From Bacteroidales bacterium Bact_20 (GTDB lineage Bacteria; Bacteroidota; Bacteroidia; Bacteroidales; DTU049): a stretch of DNA of 10,244 nt. The position numbers were made by a program, and so were the translations under genes. Positions 1-8,100 of the stretch are shown here, piece by piece; the first letter of the stretch is position 1, and every line of letters starts with the position of its first letter. The notes beneath the pieces are model-generated. The model worked only from the letters and a program-made list of their open reading frames with translations. It was not told the origin of the DNA and searched no databases. The stretch spans positions 1-10,244 of the forward strand of contig LUZL01000010.1 of assembly GCA_001603615.1 (NCBI GenBank), written 5' to 3'.

Positions 1-365
1 AAAGTATCTATTTCAGATATTCTATGTAATAATAAAGGTAAACTTGTTCCAGATTGATACCAGTTCCCCAAAATACTATCATCATTAATTATTTTGCCAC
101 TATATTTGGCTGCAAAGTTGCTAATGTTAATATTAATGCTGTCATTTGATATATAAACTTTATTAATTTTTAATCTGATTATCATCTGTTGTGGAACTGT
201 TAAGTAAGCAACGTAAGTATTTTTTGAAGGATCATTAGAAATATAAAATTGTAAGTCTATTTTTTGCAATTCATTTTTTAATTGTCCTTGCCAATAACCT
301 TGCAATGTTTGTGCTGATAGTGTAAGGTTTAGCAATATAATTACAGTAAATATAATATTTTTCAT
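1..365 (-). CDS. Secreted protein resembling the N-terminus of Bacteroidota alpha/beta hydrolases (partial)
   Basis: Only the first 121 codons lie in the window; the gene continues past the left edge. The protein starts with a signal peptide (MKNIIFTVIILLNLTLSAQT, cleavage probably after LSA), so it is exported. It then has a short beta-rich domain: a GYWQGQL motif at about residue 23, an alternating hydrophobic stretch, and a GNWYQSGTSLPLLLHR segment near residue 100. That layout (G-x-W-x-G near the signal peptide, then G-x-x-Q-x-G-x-x-x-P-L) is what I know from the N-terminal domain of secreted Bacteroidota alpha/beta hydrolases, where the catalytic fold follows. The hydrolase domain itself is outside the window, so the enzymatic call is an inference. 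The ATG lies 3 bases after the stop of the upstream phosphate transporter gene, so the two are almost certainly co-transcribed. The start is supported by the signal peptide beginning exactly there. Confidence 0.72.
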   Translation of the reverse strand, partial: MKNIIFTVIILLNLTLSAQTLQGYWQGQLKNELQKIDLQFYISNDPSKNTYVAYLTVPQQMIIRLKINKVYISNDSININISNFAAKYSGKIINDDSILGNWYQSGTSLPLLLHRISEIDT

Positions 366-368
366 TTC

Positions 369-2585
369 TTAAATACTAGTTTTTTTATAATTATTTTCTA
401 ATAAGCTATAGAGTATTCTGACGAGATTATCACATTCATTTAATATATTATAAACTAATATAGTAGCTCTACGTGGCATTTTAATATTTGTGTCATCAGA
501 TAGAGAGATAGCTATTAGATTTCGTCTTACTTGCACTATTTCCATTTCTAAAAGATGTATTATGTCGTTATTTAATTCTTTATTTTCATCTATTACTATT
601 TCACTTATGTTATCCACAATATCAAAAATCTGTTTTAATTGTTCTAATTGAAATTCTGTCAATGGTTTATGTCTATTTTGTAAATGTAAAAAAGTAGGAT
701 TTAGGATATAATAGATAATATCTAAAATTTGGTCTAAATATTCTATTTTAGATAAAAAATATTGATATTCATCAGTATTGAGACCTTTAATATTAGCAAG
801 TAAATCTGGTAAAAGGATTTTAAAATTAGAAACATCAGTTTTAATTTTTTCATAATTTTTTAGAGTATCTTTTAATAAAGAAATTTTTTCTTTTTTCAGA
901 GCTTCTATCATAATAGAAGTAGATTCTTTTAATAAAGTAAAAACTGCTTTTTCGCAAATATATACTTGAGAATTAATTTGAGATTTAGAATTTATATCAG
1001 AAATAGAATCAGCATCTTTAAGTTTATTAGCTACTTGTCTGTGTTTACGGTTAGAATTTATCCATACGAAAACAGAGATGCCAATGATAATAATAACGCC
1101 GACAAAACCAGTAGCAAAAGCGAATAATCCTAACAAACCGGAGAATAAAAAGGCTAGAAACGCCGTCAAAAACCAACCACCTATTACTGTAACTACTCCT
1201 GATACTCTATAAACTGCTGTATCTCTACCCCAAGCCTTATCAGCAAAAGCTGAACCCATAGCAACGATAAATGTAACATAAGTAGTAGATAAGGGTAACT
1301 TAAGAGATGTACCAAAAGCTATCAATGAACTGGAAACCAACAAATTTACAGAAGCTCTCACCTTATCAAAAGCAATATTTTTATCTTCCATATTCTGAAT
1401 ATCAAATCTACTATTGAGCCAATTTGATAATTTAGTTTGCCTTTTTACAGAAAACAGTTTACCTACTCTATATCCAAAATCTACTAGCATCCTACCAATA
1501 GGATTCACATTAAATCTTTCTATTCTATTTTCAGATTGCTGACTCAACCTAACAGATGTTTCTACTACAGTTTTTAACTTTTTATTTCTATATAATACTA
1601 CAGACATTATTAACCCAGCAATTAATAAATATATTAATGAGCTTCTATTGGGATCATTTAAGAGTGCTTCCATAGTTAAACTGTCAGGATGAGCACCTGG
1701 AGTAGATGTAAATATCTGAAAAGAATCTAATCCAGCCAAAGGTATACCAATGAAATTAACTAAATCATTAGAAGCGAAAGCCATAGCTAAAGCAAATGTA
1801 CCGTATAATATACTTACATTAAAGCTATTATATTTTTTTATTTTTTCTGCTAAAAATAAAATAATAAATGATATTATGCCAATTGCTATTAAAATAATTG
1901 TTAAATGATTTAATAACCAAGTATATTGATCAGCAGAAAGAAATGATAAATTTTTTATACCCTTTAAAAAAATAAAATACGTTATTACAATGATACAAAT
2001 AGAATTAAACAATGAACGTATATAGATGCTTGTTTGCAAATAATTATAAGAAAATATAATTCTTGTAATCCACTGTATTATGTATCCAAAAATAAAAGCA
2101 AATACTATAGATAAAAATATTCCAGTTATGATAGTAAGAGTACTAGAAATATTTATGAAAGTATTGACTTCATTAAACGCCATACCTTCTCTAATAATAA
2201 AAGCTAAAGCTACCCCAAAAGCAGCTCCTAAAAGATTAAAAACCATTGACACAGTAGTAGATGTAGGAAGACCATATGCATTGAAAATATTTAATAAAAT
2301 AATATCTGACATCATAGCTACTACAAACACTATCATTACTTGATTAAAAGTAAACATCTGGGGATTAAAAATTCCTTTCCTAGCGATACCCATCATTTGT
2401 CCTCCAAATATAGCACCAATTAACAAACCAGCTATTGCAATAAATAATAAATATTTATATTTCACTACTTTAGTACCATATGCAGGACCTAAAAAATTGA
2501 CTGAATCGTTAGCTACACCAACTGTTAAATCAAGTATTGCTGTTATTAATAATACTATTACTAAAAATAAATAATACCATTCCAT
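369..2585 (-). CDS. pit: PiT-family inorganic phosphate transporter with PhoU-like C-terminal region
   Basis: Inner-membrane phosphate permease of the PiT/PHO4 family, which imports phosphate coupled to a cation gradient. The two inverted-repeat signature segments are visible: GVANDSVNFLGPA (residues 23-35) and ASNDLVNFIGIPLAG (271-285), each with the conserved N-D pair. The paired re-entrant motifs GLPTSTT (105-111) and LPLSTTY (430-436) are also present. About ten hydrophobic segments cover residues 5-335 and 405-510, separated by a charged loop near 335-400. Residues about 540-735 are hydrophilic and predicted helical; Bacteroidota PiT proteins of this length (about 740 aa) commonly carry a PhoU/DUF47-like regulatory tail here, but I assign that from position and helical character, not from a clear motif. 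It lies 84 bp after a secreted acid phosphatase gene and 3 bp before a secreted hydrolase-like gene, a context fitting phosphate scavenging. No separate promoter is evident in the 84-bp gap. Confidence 0.93.
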   Translation of the reverse strand: MEWYYLFLVIVLLITAILDLTVGVANDSVNFLGPAYGTKVVKYKYLLFIAIAGLLIGAIFGGQMMGIARKGIFNPQMFTFNQVMIVFVVAMMSDIILLNIFNAYGLPTSTTVSMVFNLLGAAFGVALAFIIREGMAFNEVNTFINISSTLTIITGIFLSIVFAFIFGYIIQWITRIIFSYNYLQTSIYIRSLFNSICIIVITYFIFLKGIKNLSFLSADQYTWLLNHLTIILIAIGIISFIILFLAEKIKKYNSFNVSILYGTFALAMAFASNDLVNFIGIPLAGLDSFQIFTSTPGAHPDSLTMEALLNDPNRSSLIYLLIAGLIMSVVLYRNKKLKTVVETSVRLSQQSENRIERFNVNPIGRMLVDFGYRVGKLFSVKRQTKLSNWLNSRFDIQNMEDKNIAFDKVRASVNLLVSSSLIAFGTSLKLPLSTTYVTFIVAMGSAFADKAWGRDTAVYRVSGVVTVIGGWFLTAFLAFLFSGLLGLFAFATGFVGVIIIIGISVFVWINSNRKHRQVANKLKDADSISDINSKSQINSQVYICEKAVFTLLKESTSIMIEALKKEKISLLKDTLKNYEKIKTDVSNFKILLPDLLANIKGLNTDEYQYFLSKIEYLDQILDIIYYILNPTFLHLQNRHKPLTEFQLEQLKQIFDIVDNISEIVIDENKELNNDIIHLLEMEIVQVRRNLIAISLSDDTNIKMPRRATILVYNILNECDNLVRILYSLLENNYKKTSI

Positions 2586-2669
2586 ATATTAAATATTATT
2601 GTTTCTAAATTTTAAATTTTTTTGTATAAAAAAATTACTAATAAACTCAGTAAATTTCATAAATATTCA

Positions 2670-3461
2670 TTAAAAGGATATCAACAAACTCCTTCTTATA
2701 GAATCTATATTTTGATTATAATTATAGTTATATAAAGCACTTTCCCATTCTCCATACATAGCATTAGGTAGTACGATATAAATAGTGCCAAAAGAGTCTT
2801 TTTGCTCTAATGCAGCTTGATGTCTGTAATCCATAGAAGTTTTTAAATAGGAATCATTGAAATCTGCTAAATTATCTCCTATGTACAAAATCACATTATA
2901 GTTTTCTCTCACTTTATTACGTCTGATTTCTTTGCTCGATATGCTATCTTTGGTCATCACATGTAATGAATCTGCAAAAGGGAAATCATATTTTTTTAAA
3001 TTTTCTATTGTTGCATGTTTTTCGTTAGTACCTCTATTAGTAATATAAAAAATAGTTATTCCTTTAGAAGCAGCATAATTAAAAAAATCTTGTGCTCCTG
3101 GTATAGGCTTAGCATTAGCTAATGATGTCCATTCTTCCCATTTATCAGGGAAAATATATTTTTTGATAACTAAGGAAGCTTCATAGGGGCTATTATCTAG
3201 TACAGTCTCGTCTATATCTGTGATAATGGCTAAATTTTTAGCTTTGGGATTAGCTTTAATTTTTTCGTCTATAATTTGCTTAGCAAGATTATAACTTTGA
3301 TAGCACAAGGCTTCGTATTCTGCAGCTCTCTGGTGATACAAAATAGACATTATCAAATGATCATTATTTGTTTGTTTTGATGGTGTATTTGCTTGTTTAC
3401 AGGACACCATAATCATAAAGCTAGCCATTGCTATTATCAAAAAAATTTGATTTTTTTTCAT
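2670..3461 (-). CDS. Class C acid phosphatase / 5'-nucleotidase, lipoprotein e(P4) family
   Basis: Envelope-anchored HAD-superfamily phosphomonoesterase that strips phosphate from nucleotides and other organic phosphates outside the cytoplasm. Numbered from the ATG at 3461 (263 aa; Haemophilus e(P4) is about 274), a lipoprotein signal peptide ends at Cys21 (MVSC; Met at -3 is slightly atypical). The first DDDD motif is complete, ITDIDETVLDNSPY (80-93), with nucleophile Asp82 and acid/base Asp84. TNRGT (141-145) supplies the second HAD motif. The second bipartite motif, ILYIGDNLADF (191-201), holds Asp196 and Asp200. The residues after Cys21 (KQANTPSKQ) are not acidic, so a Bacteroidota surface-export signal is not evident and periplasmic placement is likely. 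An ATG 15 codons upstream (3506) is in frame but would put non-signal residues before the signal peptide and start inside the promoter repeat, so I chose 3461. It heads the unit with the phosphate transporter and has a Pho-box-like repeat upstream. Confidence 0.93.
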   Translation of the reverse strand: MKKNQIFLIIAMASFMIMVSCKQANTPSKQTNNDHLIMSILYHQRAAEYEALCYQSYNLAKQIIDEKIKANPKAKNLAIITDIDETVLDNSPYEASLVIKKYIFPDKWEEWTSLANAKPIPGAQDFFNYAASKGITIFYITNRGTNEKHATIENLKKYDFPFADSLHVMTKDSISSKEIRRNKVRENYNVILYIGDNLADFNDSYLKTSMDYRHQAALEQKDSFGTIYIVLPNAMYGEWESALYNYNYNQNIDSIRRSLLISF

Positions 3462-3489
3462 ATCGTAAAAATTTTGAGGTAAAATTATT

Positions 3490-3497
3490 AAAATATA
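3490..3497 (-). promoter_or_regulatory. Candidate -7 promoter element for the phosphatase unit
   Basis: The coding strand reads TATATTTT, one base off the Bacteroidota -7 consensus TAnnTTTG. It sits 12 bp downstream of the Pho-box-like repeat and about 28 bp before the ATG at 3461, giving a plausible leader of roughly 20-25 nt. In such AT-rich DNA an 8-mer alone is weak evidence; the spacing to the repeat is what makes it credible. Confidence 0.4.
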
Positions 3498-3504
3498 ATT
3501 AATC

Positions 3505-3526
3505 ATTAATGTTAAATTAATGTTAA
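3505..3526 (-). promoter_or_regulatory. Pho-box-like tandem repeat (TTAACA-N5-TTAACA)
   Basis: Two perfect head-to-tail copies of an 11-bp unit. On the coding strand they read TTAACATTAAT twice, so TTAACA occurs at 3526-3521 and 3515-3510 with a 5-bp spacer. Response regulators of the PhoB/PhoP type bind 6-7-bp direct repeats at 11-bp period, and TTAACA with about 5-bp spacing is the consensus known for Bacillus PhoP. The genes downstream are a secreted phosphatase and a phosphate transporter, the classic Pho-regulon targets. The repeat occupies the position where an activator would overlap the -33 region, 12 bp from a -7-like box. That the regulator is a PhoB-type protein is inference: no regulator gene is in the window. 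Confidence 0.6.
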
Positions 3527-3539
3527 ATTTTTATTGTCA

Positions 3540-3564
3540 AAATCCAAATAAAAGATTTAGATTT
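3540..3564 (-). terminator. Possible weak terminator hairpin after the membrane-protein gene
   Basis: On the minus strand a 10-bp stem (AAATCTAAAT pairing with ATTTGGATTT, one G-U pair) surrounds a 5-nt loop, 52 bp after the stop codon of the upstream gene and just before the Pho-box-like repeat. The stem is almost all A-T and is followed by TTGACA rather than a T-run, so it would be a poor intrinsic terminator. Its position between two transcription units is the main argument. Confidence 0.22.
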
Positions 3565-3615
3565 ACTATGGCTTTGATATGAATAGCACATCATTTTATA
3601 TAAGGTCTATTTGTC

Positions 3616-5094
3616 TTAGATTATATTAAAAATAATCAAAAAATTATTTAAAAGCACTAAAGCTATAACAATATACATCAGAGAACCTATGAATGTAAAA
3701 TAAAAAATTGTCTTTTTTTTCTTTTTAGTTTTATAATATGAATAATATGAATAATTATTTTTATCTTTCTTAAAAACTTTAAATAGCCAAGAAATTAGCC
3801 AAATAATAAACCACAATATAAAGGGTCCAGAAAGTATGGTATAGATACCAAGTGCTTTCACTCCAGGAATATAAGAATCAAGAACTTTTATTTTTTCAGG
3901 GAAATTTTCATTTATATTAATACAAATATGATTAAAAATATTGTATTTAGTAAAGCTATTGCCATGATTATCTATATATAAATATTGAAAATCATTGGTC
4001 AAAAGTAAAATACTATCTTTATTAAGGGGAATGTATGAGGATATATCAGTAGTGTCTGGTATAAAAAATAAAATATTTTTATAGGTTGTATCATCTAAAT
4101 GATAAAAATATATTTTATCATTTTTCCATTCTTTCTTTAAACTCAAAACTGTCTCATTAACGTCATATCTCACAAAATAGAGATACATACTATCATCTAC
4201 TAGACTCCAAATAATATTTTTATTTACATTAATAGTATTTTTAATAGGAGTGGAAAAATTAACATATGAGAAAACTCCCGTGTTGTATAATAAATGAGCA
4301 CTAGGCAAATAATGAAAATAAAAATATGGTAAGCTAGCAATAGGAGTATGATAAGGATATGGTAGAATATCATAAAAAAATGGTAAAGCTACATTCTCCT
4401 GAAATCTTATAATATTCAAATATTTAGTTGTATCGTAACGTCTCCAATAATTTTGCTGTTCGCTGTATAGTGCTTTGCATAAAAAATGCCAATTATTCCT
4501 TTTGATATAAGCTAGAGTAGGTACAGAAAAAGATTGATAAAATATAGGAAATCTCACCAATCTGACATCTGATAATGTATCAGAAAAAGTATAAATTATA
4601 ATATTATTTTTTACAGGATTTCTCACCGCTACTTCTGGTTTATTATTTTTTAGCCCAAAACCTATTACTTGATTCAGATTTAGTAAAATACTATCGTAAT
4701 AAATAGAAAAATCATTTTTAAATTTTATCAAAGAGGATAAACTATCATTGTAAGACATCCAAAAATATTCAGTTTCATTTTTGGCATAGCCAATGAGTTT
4801 ATTATAGTTAGCTGGCAAAGAGAAAAAATTAATACTCTTATCTAATAATGATATTTGAAAAGAATGGGATAATGCTTTTTGATTATTATCTACACAAAAT
4901 CCATAAATCTGATGTTTAGTAGAATCATAAAAGACTGGTGTAGATGGTGCAATTTTAATATTATCAAATTGTGAAGGTAATTTCCCTATTTTTTGAAAAG
5001 TAGATTGCTCATAATTAGATTTAAAATATACTAATAGAAACCATATAGCTACAAATAAAACTAATGAAAAAATATTGACAATTTTTTTAAACAT
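3616..5094 (-). CDS. Unrecognised three-helix membrane protein with large extracytoplasmic domain
   Basis: I do not recognise this family. Numbered from the ATG at 5094 (492 aa), a short basic N-terminus (MFKKIVN) leads into one transmembrane helix (about 5-24). Next come roughly 390 residues with alternating hydrophobic/polar beta-strand character, rich in Tyr, Asn, Phe and Ser, with repeated segments such as DSMYLYFVRYD, DSILLLTNDFQYLYID and NIIRFQENVAL that suggest a beta-propeller-like or repeat ectodomain. Two more helices follow (about 417-437 and 462-488). The connecting loop (439-461) is strongly basic with a YSYYSYY tract and a run of Lys, placing it in the cytoplasm; the first helix and long domain then face the periplasm. 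An in-frame TTG at 5121 would add nine residues, but the ATG is preferred because of the GAGATA just upstream and the basic start. It begins 45 bp after the tricorn-like protease stop and is probably co-transcribed with it. No catalytic motif was found. Confidence 0.8.
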   Translation of the reverse strand: MFKKIVNIFSLVLFVAIWFLLVYFKSNYEQSTFQKIGKLPSQFDNIKIAPSTPVFYDSTKHQIYGFCVDNNQKALSHSFQISLLDKSINFFSLPANYNKLIGYAKNETEYFWMSYNDSLSSLIKFKNDFSIYYDSILLNLNQVIGFGLKNNKPEVAVRNPVKNNIIIYTFSDTLSDVRLVRFPIFYQSFSVPTLAYIKRNNWHFLCKALYSEQQNYWRRYDTTKYLNIIRFQENVALPFFYDILPYPYHTPIASLPYFYFHYLPSAHLLYNTGVFSYVNFSTPIKNTINVNKNIIWSLVDDSMYLYFVRYDVNETVLSLKKEWKNDKIYFYHLDDTTYKNILFFIPDTTDISSYIPLNKDSILLLTNDFQYLYIDNHGNSFTKYNIFNHICININENFPEKIKVLDSYIPGVKALGIYTILSGPFILWFIIWLISWLFKVFKKDKNNYSYYSYYKTKKKKKTIFYFTFIGSLMYIVIALVLLNNFLIIFNII

Positions 5095-5139
5095 TATCTC
5101 TATATTATATTTCAAATTCAAAAATTAAAATTTTATCCA

Positions 5140-8100
5140 TCATTTAGATTTGTCTGGTGGAGTAGGTATATTAGGAATCTCTTTAGTATTTTGTAGCTCT
5201 TCCATTATCACCTCTATAGCTTTCAGTAGTTGATCATCTATACCCAAATATTCTCTATAAGGGTCATTATCTATTATTATATCAGGATCTACACCATAAC
5301 CTTCTATAATCCATTTAGACTCGTCTATGCTATAGCTAGCAAATTCAGGTTTATTGAGATATGTTCCATCTACGAAAGGTAAAGAACCACGTATACCAAC
5401 TACACCACCCCAAGATCTCACACCGATAGTTTTGCCAATATTATATTTTTTGAAACCATAAGGGAACAAATCACCATCACTAGCACTATATTGATTGAAA
5501 AGCAAAACTTTAGGACCGATCATGGTCTGTGCAGGTACAACACCTGGAATAAGAACATTTCTAGCCATAGTAGCACGTTGCGGCACTCTAAGGAGTCTTT
5601 CTAAAATCATTGGAGAAACATTACCACCACCATTGCCACGATCATCTATTATTAAAGCTTTTTTAGTTAATTGAGGATAAAAATACTTAACAAACTCATT
5701 TAATCCCTCTACACCCATATCAGGTATGTGAATATATCCTACCTGTCCATTTGTTTTTTCATTTACTAGTTTGATATTATTCTGCACCCAGTTATAGTAA
5801 TATAGAGCAGACTCATCAGCTATAGGAACTACAATAACTTTACGAGCACCATCATAACTAGGTTTATTATTAATTAACATTTCTACCTGTTTATTAGCCT
5901 TATCTATCAAGAGCTTATAAATATCATCAACAGTATTGGTCTGTATATTATCTATGCTGATAATGTAGTCATTGACTTTAGCATTTACTTGTAATTCCTT
6001 TAGTGGACTACGAAGATCTCTACTCCAGTTAGCACCATCTAATATTTTATCTATTTTGAAGTAACCAGATTGAGAGTCTTTTGATAGTTCGGCACCTAAT
6101 AGTCCAGTATAAATCTTATTAATAGTAGGTACATCACCTCCACCTACATATGCATGACCCACACTTAGCTCACCTATCATCTCTCCAATAATATAATTTA
6201 GATCATGCTTATTAGCTACATATGGCAAAAAGACTTCATATTTATTTTTAATTTTTTCCCAGTCTACACCATGCATATTGGGCACATAAAAGAAATCTCT
6301 CATCTGACGCCAAGCTTCATAAAAAATTTGTTGCCATTCAGCTTTTTTGTCTATCCATACTACCATTTCTTTGGTAGGAACTTTTTTATCAGGTTTCAGC
6401 TCTGCTACAGCAAAATCTAAAACATAATAATTGTCCTTACTTTTCAGTAAAATCTTTTTCTTATCTAGTGATAAAAGATAGGTATCAAATTCACCCAATT
6501 TAGTTTCTTTTTTTTCATTTAAATCAAATGCTAATAATTGAGTTTTTTCATCTTTGCTACCGCGTTTTTGATATAGTATTTTATCATTGGTAGCTTGTAG
6601 GTTCCAATAAGTAGATACCTCTATTGGTAAGCTAACGATGCGATCTTTTAACCCATCAGTATCTATTACAATTTTAACAGAAGTTTCTGCAGTTTCATCA
6701 ATTTTTTCTTTATCTTTTTTCTTTTTATTATCTTTTTTGTCATCAGTAGTTTTTTTACTCAAATCTAAATCATCATTTTTAGGAGCTAATGGATTAGGAG
6801 TAGATTTATCAAGAATAGCTAAATATACTTTAGACATATCTTGGTAAGCATAATTCCACTCTACACGAGAATAAATGGGATTAAAATCTCTCTCAGAAAC
6901 GAAATAAATATATTTGCCATCAGGGCTGAAATGAGGGTTACGAGAGTCATACCACATGTCTGTAAGGTCAAAAGTTTCATTAGTTTGTGTATCATAAATA
7001 CGAATAATATTAAAATCATTTTTCTGTGGATCGCTGTAGGCTATATATCTACTATCAGGACTCCAAGTGAAATCTCCATATTCCCATACTTGACTTTTAG
7101 CTACTTCAGTAATTTTTTTCGTATCAATATCTACATAACGAAGGCGAAGTTTTTTATCACTAAATAATATTTTTTTGCTATCAGGAGACCAAAGCAATTC
7201 GAAATAATAAGTATCTGCATTTTTAGTAAGTTGAATAGGAGGCTCTGAACCGTCATGTTTTTGAATATAAATTTCAAACTCACCAGTTTTATCTGAAAGA
7301 AAAGCCAAATATTGGCCATCTGGTGACCATTCTACATTTCTCTCATGCACTCCAGAAGTTTTAGTTAGATTTCTGATGACACCCTCGGTAGCTGGTACAC
7401 TAAAAATATCGCCACGAGCAGAGAACCCTAAACGTTCACCACCAGGACTTAAGGTGAAAGATGTGATATAATCTGAAGCATCTACTTTCACTGTCCTAGC
7501 TAAAGGTAAATCTTGATTTATAATAATAGAAACTTTATTTGCTTGTTTAGTTTTAGTATCAAATAAATAAATATAACCACCTTTTTCGAAAACTATTAAT
7601 CCTTTTGCAGCTGAATGAGAAGGAAACTTGATATCATAATCATCAAAATTGGTAACCTTTTTAGTTTCTTTAGTTTTAGTATTATAAACAAACAAATTCA
7701 TAGTACGATCTCTATCCGAGATAAAATATATCTCCTCATCTATCCACATAGGTATAATATCTTGAGCTTCATTATTAGTAATGTTAATGATTTCTTTAGT
7801 GTCAAAATCAAAAATTCTGATATCATCAGCCATGCCACCACGATAGTATTTCCATGTTCTAAACTCACGAAAAACTCTATTAAAAGCTAAAAGTTTCCCA
7901 TCAGGAGAGTAGGAGCAAAATCCACCTGTAGAGAGTGGTAATTGAGTAGAAAGCCCACCATCAATAGATACCATAAATAGCTGACCTACAAAGTCATTAA
8001 AAGATTTTTTGCGACTGCGATAAATAATGTATTTACTATCAGGTGTCCATCCGATGACGATATTATTTGGTCCCATACGATCGCTAAGATCATCTCGATT

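Noticed and set aside
2080..2343. Plus-strand open frame opposite the phosphate transporter
   Set aside because: Antisense to conserved transmembrane segments with no features of its own.
3462..3506. Upstream ATG at 3506 as start of the acid phosphatase
   Set aside because: It would place 15 non-signal residues (MINYILIILPQNFYD) ahead of a normal lipoprotein signal peptide and start within the Pho-box-like repeat, putting the -7 element inside the coding region.
3535..3540. TTGACA on the minus strand as a sigma70-type -35 box for the phosphatase
   Set aside because: The Bacteroidota primary sigma factor does not use the TTGACA/TATAAT pair, and no TATAAT lies 17 bp away; the element is also 14 bp out of phase with the 11-bp repeat.
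3731..3752. Short 9-bp tandem repeat (AATATGAAT)
   Set aside because: It simply encodes the YSYYSYY tract of the membrane protein and is explained by the coding sequence.
5095..5121. TTG at 5121 as start of the unrecognised membrane protein
   Set aside because: The in-frame ATG at 5094 starts right before the basic N-terminus and helix and has purine-rich DNA upstream; the nine extra residues add nothing recognisable.
6205..7167. Open frames on the plus strand inside the tricorn-like gene
   Set aside because: They have no recognisable domain and lie wholly opposite a gene with strong homology throughout; they are antisense shadows.
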